Source of the DNA: Maridesulfovibrio ferrireducens
GTDB taxonomy: Bacteria > Desulfobacterota > Desulfovibrionia > Desulfovibrionales > Desulfovibrionaceae
Direction of reading: 5' to 3'
Assembly: GCF_900101105.1 (NCBI RefSeq)
Contig: NZ_FNGA01000002.1
Location: 421,928-485,927 of the forward strand
Length of the DNA stretch: 64,000 bases
In this document: piece after piece, positions 16,648 through 24,681 of the stretch
Numbering within the stretch: position 1 is the stretch's first letter
How the letters are laid out: each line of letters starts with the position of its first letter
Notes under the pieces: generated by a model
What the model was told of the DNA's origin: nothing
What the model saw: only the letters and a program-made list of their open reading frames with translations
The model's database searches: none
Translations under genes and position numbers: made by a program

Positions 16648-17670
16648 TTACTTTTTACCGCCACCTTTACCACCGCTATTTCCGCCGCCCTTACCATTGT
16701 TTCCTTTACCACTGCTCTTACCGCTGTTTCCACCACCGGCATTTCCAGTGTTTCCAGCACTTGACCCTTGTGAACCGGAATTACCGCGGCCACCTGAGAC
16801 TGAACTGTCTTTGGAAGACTTAGCCCCTTTACCGCCACTCTTCGCAGTACTCGAAGCTCGGCTCAAGCCGATGGACTTGTCACCCTTACCGCCAGAAACT
16901 CCAGGGGTCTTTGATACACCTTCTTTAGTATTACGTCCGGTGGCCCGATTACTTTTAGTGGATTTTGCTGTGGCACGGGCTTCACGCGCACGAGCCTGTT
17001 TTTGATGCCCTAAACCCAAAGTACTTGGATGAACTCCCAGCTCCTGAGCAATTACGCCCCATCCCATACCGGAAGCACGCATGGAAGCAATAGTATCAAC
17101 ATCAACGGAGGCGGCTCCGGCAAGAGCATTATCAGCGGTGCCCTGTGCGGCTTCAAGAGCTTCCTGTGCAGTCGCAAGATCAGCCTCAGCGGCAGTCAAG
17201 GCTTCTTCATCCTCTGCTGCAACTGCTTCATCAACAGCAGCCTGAGCTTCATCAACAGCGGACTTGGCTGTATCCACGGCAGCTTCTGCTTCTGCAATTT
17301 CTTCGGCACTTGTTTCCGCAGCAGCGGCAGATGCGGCTTCGGCTAAAGCTTCAGCTTTTGCTGCCTGAGCCGGACTTGAAAACGAAGGAGCCGAAACTTC
17401 TTCAGTTCCTTCATCCGTCGTCGTATCGTCCGTCGTTGTCGTGTCGTCAGTCGTTGTCGTGTCGTCAGTCGTTGTCGTGTCGTCAGTCGTCGTCGTGTCG
17501 TCAGTCGTCGTCGTGTCGTCAGTCGTTGTCGTGTCGTCAGTCGTCGTTTCAGTTGTGCCCGCTTCATCCGTTGCAGTAACCTCTTGAGCTAAAGCGGAAG
17601 GAGCTACCAAAAAGACACAAAGAGTCAGCACGGCAAAACCGGCAAAGACTACTTTAAATAATTTTTTCAT
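16648..17670 (-). CDS. secreted low-complexity protein with Thr/Asp tandem repeats
   Basis: The Sec signal peptide is clear (residues 1-28, cleavage after APSALA). Mature parts in order are: Thr/Asp repeat TTTTDD about seven times (42-82), an Ala/Glu-rich helical coiled-coil region (95-190), a short conserved-looking motif GMGWGVIAQELGVHPSTLGL (about 205-225), and a basic Gly/Ser/Lys/Asn-rich tail (230-340) ending GGKGGGKK. There are no catalytic signs. It is likely periplasmic or surface exposed, where the basic tail could bind DNA, lipopolysaccharide or polysaccharide. It lies 18 bases after the TPR/OmpA lipoprotein gene and so is probably co-transcribed. The family is not recognised beyond the motif. 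Confidence 0.75.
   Translation of the reverse strand: MKKLFKVVFAGFAVLTLCVFLVAPSALAQEVTATDEAGTTETTTDDTTTTDDTTTTDDTTTTDDTTTTDDTTTTDDTTTTDDTTTDEGTEEVSAPSFSSPAQAAKAEALAEAASAAAAETSAEEIAEAEAAVDTAKSAVDEAQAAVDEAVAAEDEEALTAAEADLATAQEALEAAQGTADNALAGAASVDVDTIASMRASGMGWGVIAQELGVHPSTLGLGHQKQARAREARATAKSTKSNRATGRNTKEGVSKTPGVSGGKGDKSIGLSRASSTAKSGGKGAKSSKDSSVSGGRGNSGSQGSSAGNTGNAGGGNSGKSSGKGNNGKGGGNSGGKGGGKK
17416..17547. repeat. 18-bp in-frame tandem repeat (about seven copies)
   Basis: The unit GTCGTCAGTCGTTGTCGT (with T/C variants at the third position of one codon) encodes TTTTDD. Perfect or near-perfect copies suggest that copy number can change between strains without breaking the frame. Confidence 0.85.
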
Positions 17671-17688
17671 AATAATTTCCTATTGGTT

Positions 17689-18645
17689 CTATTGAACAGC
17701 GGTAATAAATTGAACGGAGTCATCAATGGAGAAGGTTTTGCCTCCCCGTTTAATGCGCTCATCAGAACCGAACCAACTCAGCTCCATTCTTTTAGAGTCT
17801 AACCGCGGGTGGCCTCCCATAATATAATCACGGACACTTTTGGCGCGCTTGTTAGCCAAAGCAGCGTCTCCTTTCTTATAAGCCACTATATGAAAACTAA
17901 GTTTTTTATTTGATTCAAGCATCGCAGCCAACACATGCAGCGATTTTTTACTGGCAACATCAAGACGAGCTGATCCAGTCTTAAATTTCATTGTTTTTAA
18001 TGTAACATTACGCTTACCTAAAATAAAATTACGGTAGGTAAAATCTCCGTGTAAATTAAGATTTTCGGTAGCACGCATAGCCAAAATTCCATCAGGATAA
18101 TATTTTAGAAACTTTTTCCAAGCCGTAATTTCTTCAGAGGATTGTCCTAAGTGTTTCAAAGCATCTGCCCGGTTATATAAAGCTTCGGGATTATATTTAT
18201 CCAACTTAATAACTTTATCATACTGAACCAGAGCTTCAGCCCATTTCCCCTTATCAAGGTAACTGTGCCCGAGATAAAGATTTGCTGAAATATGCTTCGG
18301 GTCTAAAGTGAGCGCACGCCCGTAAGCAACGCGTTCTTTTTTAAAATCTTTTAACGCCCAGTAATCTACCCCAAGCCAGAAATGATAGTCGGCATTTTCC
18401 GGATCAAGTTTGACTGCGCGTTGCAGATAAGGCTGAGCTTGTTTCTGTTTTTCCAAAGCAAGATAATACCGCCCGACATAATATGCTGAAGAAGCATCCT
18501 CAGGATTCTCTTTCAGTTGTTCGCCGAGAACAGCAATTCCTTGATCGTATTTTTCCTGTTCAAGGTAGTAAGGACCTGTAAGCTGAGCACATGATGCCAT
18601 CGTAAGCAGCACCATGACTTGCACTACAGAAATAATTTTTTTCAC
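17689..18645 (-). CDS. TPR lipoprotein with degenerate OmpA-like C-terminus
   Basis: Lipoprotein signal with lipobox MASC (Cys19). Residues 25-210 hold about five tetratricopeptide repeats (for example YLQRAVKLDPENADYHFWLG and YDKVIKLDKYNPEALYNRA). Residues 225-318 resemble an OmpA domain (MKFKTGSARLDVASKKSLHVL, NKRAKSVRDYI) but lack the usual Asp-rich peptidoglycan loop, so cell-wall binding is uncertain. It probably sits in the outer membrane as a scaffold. The secreted repeat protein follows downstream in the same operon and is a likely partner. Confidence 0.78.
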   Translation of the reverse strand: MKKIISVVQVMVLLTMASCAQLTGPYYLEQEKYDQGIAVLGEQLKENPEDASSAYYVGRYYLALEKQKQAQPYLQRAVKLDPENADYHFWLGVDYWALKDFKKERVAYGRALTLDPKHISANLYLGHSYLDKGKWAEALVQYDKVIKLDKYNPEALYNRADALKHLGQSSEEITAWKKFLKYYPDGILAMRATENLNLHGDFTYRNFILGKRNVTLKTMKFKTGSARLDVASKKSLHVLAAMLESNKKLSFHIVAYKKGDAALANKRAKSVRDYIMGGHPRLDSKRMELSWFGSDERIKRGGKTFSIDDSVQFITAVQ

Positions 18646-18688
18646 CAGAACCTCCTGCGGACATTTCGCAATTAACCCCGGCCCCCAA

Positions 18689-18727
18689 TAAAAAAACCCA
18701 TCATTAATGATAATTCATAATGATGGG
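18689..18727 (-). terminator. terminator after the DUF445 gene
   Basis: CCCATCATTA/TAATGATGGG perfect 10-bp stem; on the minus strand it is followed by T8. It ends transcription of the gene at 18753-19355. Confidence 0.85.
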
Positions 18728-18752
18728 CATAGCAAATTTCTATAAAAATTAT

Positions 18753-19355
18753 TTACAAAATAAAGATAACAACCTGAATAAGTCCTATAATAAATCCAAG
18801 TACTCCGCCGATAACCTCTATAAACCTGAATTCTTTCTTCATTATGCCGAAAAGAATTGCTTCCAGCTGTTCCATGGAAAAACATTCAACCTTATCCTGA
18901 ACCAGACATTTAAAATCTAGCGAGCACTCAAGTTCCGAAGCCGTTGTTTCAATCAATTTAGGCAACATCTCATCAAGTTCTTTGGAAAGCATCACTTTGA
19001 CAGTCTTAAGATTCTCATCATTCAGAAACATTCCGACCATAGGGTGAAGAGTTGTCAGTTTTTCTCTAAAAAAGACATCAAGATATTCAAGAATAACCCC
19101 TTTATGTTTTTCAACAAAAGCAGGATCATGAATAACGTTTTTGATATCAGTATGAGATATCAGTTCCCGCTCGATCATTTTACCGAGACTTTCCGCCAGC
19201 TCCTTCTGTCTTTTAGGAAAAATCCCCTGAAGAACAAATGGACCGATTTTAATCGGTTTGTACGGATGAAAAAGCATTTTAACAGCAAGAAAATTTGTGA
19301 CCCAACCGATCAACGCACATATAATCGGCGAAAGAAGAAGCTTCATTGTAATCAT
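18753..19355 (-). CDS. DUF445-family membrane protein
   Basis: N-terminal hydrophobic helix with the family motif ALIGWVTNFLAVKMLFHPYKP, then FVLQGIFPKRQKELAESLGK, a long soluble helical middle and a C-terminal membrane helix (VIGGVLGFIIGLIQVVIFIL). This matches DUF445 (YheB-like) proteins, of unknown function. Length 200 is on the short side of the family. Start 19355 is used; an alternative ATG lies three codons downstream. It is monocistronic with a strong terminator. Confidence 0.8.
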   Translation of the reverse strand: MITMKLLLSPIICALIGWVTNFLAVKMLFHPYKPIKIGPFVLQGIFPKRQKELAESLGKMIERELISHTDIKNVIHDPAFVEKHKGVILEYLDVFFREKLTTLHPMVGMFLNDENLKTVKVMLSKELDEMLPKLIETTASELECSLDFKCLVQDKVECFSMEQLEAILFGIMKKEFRFIEVIGGVLGFIIGLIQVVIFIL

Positions 19356-19586
19356 TGTATTGTATTCCCTTAACTATTTTACTGCCTTGCTTTATCTGCA
19401 AAGTGCGTCGACATAGTTGTCTAAAAATTACAAAAGTGCAAGGTTATACCAACCACTTTAATTATATTACTTTTTCCCTAAACCCCTAATTAATTATATT
19501 ATAAGCAACAGAAAAAGCTTGATTAGTGAAAAAATAAGCGTAAGTTTCTTCTCAATAATACGAAGGGTGGTATTAGGAGGGGTGAT

Positions 19587-20756
19587 ATGAACAATGAATT
19601 AGACTTAAAATCGATTTCGTCTGAGTTGGTACTCCTGCGTGAAAAGCATGAAACACTCAAACATAAAATTTCAAAAAAATGTCCAGAATGCGAACAGGCC
19701 CAATTTAAAGAACTTTTTGCACACGCCGCGTGTGCTATTGTTGTTCTCGATAAGAACGGCAATATAATTTTCACTAATAAAAGTTTCAATGATATTACCG
19801 GATTTTCACAAGAAGAATCCTTAAAAAATCCAATTCATCAGATTATGCTATCCTCTGATCTGGATACAACTAATTTCATAAAAACCATTTCTTCAAATTC
19901 TGAATATAGTACCAACTTAATTTTCCCCATGGTGCATAAAAACCATGACGAAATTTGGGTAGATATGTCTGTCAAAAACATCACTGACGACAATAATTCA
20001 TGCAAAAGTTCAATATGCATATTTAAAGATATCACCAAAGAAAAAGAAAGCGAACTTCGTAAAGAAGAACTTATCGAAGAACTCATGGAAGTTAAAGAAC
20101 TGCAGGAAGACAACTCTGCACAACTTAACCTCTTGCTTCATGAACTTGATGATAAAAATTTAAAACTCAAAAAAGAAATATCTGAAAGGAAAAAAGCGGA
20201 AAACAAGTTACGGGAAAGTGAAGAAAGATTCAAAAGTCTAAGCATCACAGACCAATTGACCGGACTTTACAACCGCAGACACCTACAAGACGTTGCACAC
20301 GCAGAATTTGACCGTTGCAAGCGCGATAACAAACCATTATGCGCCCTGCTAATGGATGTAGACGACTTTAAAAATTTCAATGACACCTACGGACATTCCG
20401 CAGGAGATGAAGTTCTGGAGCGTGTAGGCAAGCTCCTCCGACAATCCATCCGCGACTCAGACAGAGCCTTTAGATACGGAGGAGAAGAGTTTATTATTCT
20501 TTTACCTGAAACGGAATGCAAAAAGGCTATACTTACAGCCGAAAAAATCCGCTTAGCAATGGAAAAAGAACAGTACACCCCTAATGAAGGAGCACCTGTT
20601 CATAAAACCATTAGTATAGGTGTTGCTGAATATGAGCCGGGCGAATGTCTTGATAAAATGCTTAAACGAGCGGATGACAACATGTATCAGGCTAAAATAA
20701 AAGGTAAAAACAGAGTCTACTTTTCATGTGAGACTGGTAGCGCCCCTGCTTCCTAA
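19587..20756 (+). CDS. PAS-GGDEF diguanylate cyclase
   Basis: Makes cyclic di-GMP from two GTP. The N-terminus (1-40) is helical with CPEC at 32-35. A PAS domain spans about 42-155 (ACAIVVLDKNGNIIFTNKSF, DITGFSQEE). A coiled-coil linker (155-215) leads to a GGDEF domain (216-385) with the active signature GGEEF (298-302) and an inhibitory I-site RDSD (289-292) at the standard five-residue distance. It should therefore be an active, product-inhibited enzyme. No membrane helices are present, so it senses a cytoplasmic signal. The start is fixed by SD AGGAGG. Its stop overlaps the convergent stop of the next gene by three bases. Confidence 0.92.
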   Translation: MNNELDLKSISSELVLLREKHETLKHKISKKCPECEQAQFKELFAHAACAIVVLDKNGNIIFTNKSFNDITGFSQEESLKNPIHQIMLSSDLDTTNFIKTISSNSEYSTNLIFPMVHKNHDEIWVDMSVKNITDDNNSCKSSICIFKDITKEKESELRKEELIEELMEVKELQEDNSAQLNLLLHELDDKNLKLKKEISERKKAENKLRESEERFKSLSITDQLTGLYNRRHLQDVAHAEFDRCKRDNKPLCALLMDVDDFKNFNDTYGHSAGDEVLERVGKLLRQSIRDSDRAFRYGGEEFIILLPETECKKAILTAEKIRLAMEKEQYTPNEGAPVHKTISIGVAEYEPGECLDKMLKRADDNMYQAKIKGKNRVYFSCETGSAPAS

Positions 20757-21406
20757 TTCTTAACGTTTACGACTTTAGCTATATCTTTCTCAAGTTCACT
20801 AAAAATATCGGTGATACCTTCATTCATTGCCACGACAAGCGCTGATGCGGTAGCTGATTTTGCAACAACGTCCCTATTGAAACTACGCGAATAAATTATC
20901 GGCATCTCCGGGCTGGAATTATCAAGCATAAAGAATTGCATATTGATTACAGCCTTCGGCGAAGGTCCGCTGATGTCCCCATAAATAGAATTAACTACAC
21001 CCTCCAGCAAGAACTCGCCGGTTCCCATACTTTCCGGCCCCAGTACATTGGCAAAAATACCGGAATCAGCCATCCATACTTTCAGCTCCTGTGTCAGCAT
21101 CGATGCAGGAGGTACGAAGAACGCATTATAATAATCCGCTTCATATACATTTTCAGAAACGTGATACACTAAATCTCTATCTTCATACCGGGATGAAACT
21201 TTAATACGACGGACAATCAAATTTTTTGTTGTACCATTCGTAAATACGTTCTGCCCACTTCGGGCTGCCGACAACGTATAATATTTACGATCCAGCGAAG
21301 GCCGTTCAAGTTTTACACATCCGGCAACAGCAACAATTAAAAGACTTGCTGCAAAACACAGTATTAACGCTTTTTTTGAAATATAATCTTTCACAGTCCA
21401 CTCCAT
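20753..21406 (-). CDS. ABC-type transport auxiliary lipoprotein (PqiC/MlaD-associated type)
   Basis: Lipoprotein signal after a short cytoplasmic stretch, with lipobox VAGC (Cys30), then the auxiliary-lipoprotein domain (KYYTLSAARSG to the C-terminus). Such lipoproteins act at the outer membrane beside MCE-type lipid transporters, as PqiC does with PqiB. It is the last gene of the four-gene mla-like operon; its start overlaps the stop of the MCE gene by one base. The 217-residue length is normal. The long pre-signal N-terminus may mean that translation starts at a later codon. Confidence 0.78.
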   Translation of the reverse strand: MEWTVKDYISKKALILCFAASLLIVAVAGCVKLERPSLDRKYYTLSAARSGQNVFTNGTTKNLIVRRIKVSSRYEDRDLVYHVSENVYEADYYNAFFVPPASMLTQELKVWMADSGIFANVLGPESMGTGEFLLEGVVNSIYGDISGPSPKAVINMQFFMLDNSSPEMPIIYSRSFNRDVVAKSATASALVVAMNEGITDIFSELEKDIAKVVNVKN

Positions 21407-22551
21407 TATTTAACCAGCCCTTTCTTAGGAGGATCTCCGAAAAGAACTCCGGAAGGATATTGTTTGGCTTCACTGCTAAGTTCTCGTAAATTTTCTACCA
21501 GTCTTCGTACATTGTCTAAAATAGCTTCAATGTTTCCCTGTTGTCCTGCAACCATAACATTAACCCGTGATAGAGTTCCTTCAAATCTGGTTGCAGCGTC
21601 CTTAATTTTATCCGACGCCTGTCCTATATTGTTCAGGGTCTTTGACAAATCGCTTAAGGTCTTCTTTCCCTCGGGACTTTCCAGATAACCTTCCATGTCA
21701 CCGGTTACATTTTTAGCACTTGCTGAGGCTTTGCGAATATCTTTCAATGCTCCGATTATATCTCCGGAAGTAGAATCCATGATAATTTTTAATTTATGTG
21801 CAGCAGAAGCAACATCCGGCACCAAATGATCAACTTTAGGATCTGCCAGCAGAACATTTATACGAGCAATAAATTTTTCTGCCTGAGCCAATGTTCCAGT
21901 AAGATTTTTGCTGATTTCTGCGGCATCGGATTTCTTTAAAAATCCATTTACAGTTTGTGCTACTGCGCGGACATCATCAATAGCTTCAGCAATCTGAGCT
22001 TGATTAATATCCTCCAGAGTTTCACTGATCGAAGCAACAGCACCTTCAACCCTGCTGAGCATAGAAGGAGCTGAAGGAACATAAAGGTATTCAGGATTCC
22101 AAGTTATCTGGAGTGGCGGATTTCTTTGGGGATTAACATAGTCAATTTCAAGAAATAGCTGACCGGTCAGGCCAAGTGAAACCGGACGGGCACGAAGGCC
22201 GCGCTGAACCTCTATTTTCAGAGATTCTATCATATCCTCCCCTTCGAGAGAATTAAACATCTTACTGTCAAGTTCCCCAAGGATATAAACATATCTTAAT
22301 TCACTTTCATTTATTGTTACATATTCATCAGTAACAAAACCGATAGTACTGACAGACCCGATCTTTACACCGCGAAATTTTATGGGAGAGCCGACTTCAA
22401 GTCCATTGACTGACTCATTAATATAGGTTTCCATTTTAATTGTTTTTTCAAATATTTGTCCTGCGCCTAAAATTGCAAGTGCAATTACAAACAAAAGAGT
22501 TCCAATTATTACAAAAAGTCCCAATCTGAAGGGATTTGTCTTACGGCTCAT
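21406..22551 (-). CDS. mlaD: MlaD-like MCE-domain lipid transport protein
   Basis: Periplasmic substrate-binding part of a Mla-type phospholipid transporter. One N-terminal membrane anchor (about residues 12-32), then an MCE domain (about 38-125: YINESVNGLEVGSPIKFRG and VSLGLTGQLFLEIDY). A long helical C-terminal part (about 160-370) probably forms a channel-like bundle, longer than in E. coli MlaD. It overlaps the ATPase gene upstream by four bases and the lipoprotein gene downstream by one, so translation is coupled. Confidence 0.87.
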   Translation of the reverse strand: MSRKTNPFRLGLFVIIGTLLFVIALAILGAGQIFEKTIKMETYINESVNGLEVGSPIKFRGVKIGSVSTIGFVTDEYVTINESELRYVYILGELDSKMFNSLEGEDMIESLKIEVQRGLRARPVSLGLTGQLFLEIDYVNPQRNPPLQITWNPEYLYVPSAPSMLSRVEGAVASISETLEDINQAQIAEAIDDVRAVAQTVNGFLKKSDAAEISKNLTGTLAQAEKFIARINVLLADPKVDHLVPDVASAAHKLKIIMDSTSGDIIGALKDIRKASASAKNVTGDMEGYLESPEGKKTLSDLSKTLNNIGQASDKIKDAATRFEGTLSRVNVMVAGQQGNIEAILDNVRRLVENLRELSSEAKQYPSGVLFGDPPKKGLVK

Positions 22552-23345
22552 ATTGTCTCCATGACCGGTGTTGCATTACTTGTCTTATCAGCCAGTTCTC
22601 TGTGAAAAAAACTACGGACTAGCGGAATATCAGATTCATCCCGCAACTTACGGGGATCACCTTCGGCAATGATGCCTTTTGTACCTTTATCAAGCATTAT
22701 AATTCTATCCGCTATGGAAAATATTGATTGAAGTTCATGAGTTACAATTACAAAAGTAACCCCCAGCGAGCGCGAAAGACTGCGTATCAATTCATCAAGT
22801 TCTGCAGATGTAATCGGGTCAAGACCCGCTGACGGTTCATCAAGAAATAAAATTTTAGGATCAAGCGCCATTGCGCGGGCAATTGCCCCTCGCTTAATCA
22901 TTCCCCCGGATAGTTCCGATGGCATCTTTTCCGCAGAACCTTCAAGCCCCACAAGTGACAGCTTCATTCTGGCAACATAATTCATGGCATCAAGCGGCAT
23001 GGAGGTAAATTCTTCCAGCGGAAGCCGCACATTTTCAAGCAATGTCATGGAGCCGAACAAAGCCCCTGTTTGATACATCACCCCGATACGGCGTAAAATA
23101 TCAAGCTTGTCGCTACCATGAGCGGAACCGATATCGTCACCGTCAATAAAGATCTTTCCCTGTGCCGGTGGAAAAAGGCCTATCAGATGCTTCAGCACTG
23201 TACTTTTACCACATCCAGACCCGCCGAGGATAACAAATATTTCCCCGCTCTGAACTCCGAATGAAATATCATTTACTATAACTAACTCACCGTATGCACA
23301 GGTAAGATTTTCTACCTCTATTATATTTTTGAATGGCTGGCTCAA
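22548..23345 (-). CDS. mlaF: MlaF-like ABC transporter ATPase
   Basis: Cytoplasmic ATPase that powers the lipid transporter. Walker A GGSGCGKST (41-49), Q-loop (YQTGALFG), signature LSGGM (145-149) and Walker B ILFLDE (165-170) are complete; the switch His is in IVTHE. Length 265 is standard. It lies one base after the permease gene and overlaps the MCE gene by four bases. Confidence 0.92.
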   Translation of the reverse strand: MSQPFKNIIEVENLTCAYGELVIVNDISFGVQSGEIFVILGGSGCGKSTVLKHLIGLFPPAQGKIFIDGDDIGSAHGSDKLDILRRIGVMYQTGALFGSMTLLENVRLPLEEFTSMPLDAMNYVARMKLSLVGLEGSAEKMPSELSGGMIKRGAIARAMALDPKILFLDEPSAGLDPITSAELDELIRSLSRSLGVTFVIVTHELQSIFSIADRIIMLDKGTKGIIAEGDPRKLRDESDIPLVRSFFHRELADKTSNATPVMETI

Positions 23346-23346
23346 T

Positions 23347-24462
23347 TTAAATACCCGCCATAAAGAATATTACGGCAAAAAGTCCATCAAAAACAGCGAT
23401 CAAAACAATTCCGCTGACCACCGCACTCGTAGCGGAATCACCGACAGCACTGGCTCCGGACTTAGTAACAAGGCCGCGTTGACACCCTATTCCCGCAACA
23501 AGAAAGCTGAATACAAAAGCTTTCATCATTCCACCGGAAAAATCCATCCACTGCACATTTTGAAAAACTCTGCCGCAAAAGGTAGCAAGAGGATAGCCCA
23601 TGGACAGCATGACCAAAGCTCCTCCCACAAGACTCATAAAATTAAAAAATAAAGTGAGAAGCGGTGTAACTAAAATTGTAGCAAGGACTCTCGGGACAAC
23701 TAAAAAGCTTACAGGATTAAGCCCCATTGTGCTTAGAGCATCAAGCTCTTCATTTACCTTCATTGTCCCGATTTCAGCAGCAAATGCAGAGCCGGTTCTA
23801 CCGGCTAGTAAAATAGCGGTAACCATAGGTCCCAACTCTCTGAACATGACCAGACCGAGCATGTTAGGGACAAAAATTTCACCGCCGAAACGACGAAGAG
23901 AGACAGCTGATTGAAATGACATTATCAGTCCCATCAAGAAACCGATCAGCAAAATAATCGGCAGTCCGTCAGATCCTACTTTTTCAGCTGTCAGCCAAAA
24001 ATCCGGCCAGCGTAAACGGCGACGCCCGGTAGCTATATCGAAAAAAGCGAGTACGCAATTACCGGCAAACTCGACCTGTTGCCTCATATCCTTCGCAACT
24101 ATTTGACCTGATTCTCCTATAGAATAAATCCAGCCGTATATGCCGCCTCTTTTAGCCTCGGAAGTCTTAGGCGGTGAAGCTTTTTCAACATCAAAAAGTT
24201 CAAGAAACTTTGTAAATTCAGAGTGCAGGCCATTGATGTTTAAAGAAACACCTCTATCACGGCAAGCAGCCTCCATCATCATAAAAAGGGAAGCTCCGCC
24301 TCCATCCATATATTCAACATCAGAACAGTCAACAGAGCTTGCGCCGGAAGAAACAGCGGAACGAGCCTGTTCCCAGACTTTACCTGCACCCTCAGCATCA
24401 AGCCTCCCTGAAAGCTTAATATTGCCACCTGATTTTTCAAGTTTAATGAAACCTGACCCCAT
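23347..24462 (-). CDS. mlaE: STAS-MlaE fusion, lipid ABC transporter permease
   Basis: The permease carries an N-terminal STAS domain (residues 1-100, with DAEGAGKVWEQARSAV and VDCSDVEYMDGGGASLFMM) fused to the MlaE membrane domain (about 120-371). The MlaE hallmark FRELGPMVTAILLAGRTGS and the EIGTMKVNEELDAL segment are present. In E. coli the STAS partner MlaB is separate; here it is fused, as in several other bacteria. It is the first gene of the operon. The substrate is inferred from the family as glycerophospholipid, and the direction of transport is not known from sequence. Confidence 0.88.
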   Translation of the reverse strand: MGSGFIKLEKSGGNIKLSGRLDAEGAGKVWEQARSAVSSGASSVDCSDVEYMDGGGASLFMMMEAACRDRGVSLNINGLHSEFTKFLELFDVEKASPPKTSEAKRGGIYGWIYSIGESGQIVAKDMRQQVEFAGNCVLAFFDIATGRRRLRWPDFWLTAEKVGSDGLPIILLIGFLMGLIMSFQSAVSLRRFGGEIFVPNMLGLVMFRELGPMVTAILLAGRTGSAFAAEIGTMKVNEELDALSTMGLNPVSFLVVPRVLATILVTPLLTLFFNFMSLVGGALVMLSMGYPLATFCGRVFQNVQWMDFSGGMMKAFVFSFLVAGIGCQRGLVTKSGASAVGDSATSAVVSGIVLIAVFDGLFAVIFFMAGI

Positions 24463-24681
24463 ATACCCTTCGTGGTTTAATTTTTTCTAATCATCAACCT
24501 AATTATTTAACAGGAGCTCGAAGGAAAGGAAAGCGTGAAATACTATATCCTACAGAACTGAATAACATTTTTTTGTGTTATAAATTAAACATAATCACGC
24601 CACAGTTATTGCAATTTTAACTCACATCTACTACTAAGCGTCTCTTATTTCATCTATAAAATTTTTTAAAGAGGACAAGGC

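Noticed and set aside
16640-17005. Plus-strand Pro/Leu-rich open frame
   Set aside because: Antisense shadow of the Gly/Lys-rich tail of the minus-strand secreted protein.
17416-17547. Possible CRISPR array
   Set aside because: The 18-bp units are contiguous without spacers and encode an in-frame TTTTDD repeat.
17145-17579. Plus-strand open frame with SCRQSL-type repeats
   Set aside because: It is the antisense shadow of the Thr/Asp repeats of the secreted protein and has no ribosome-binding site.
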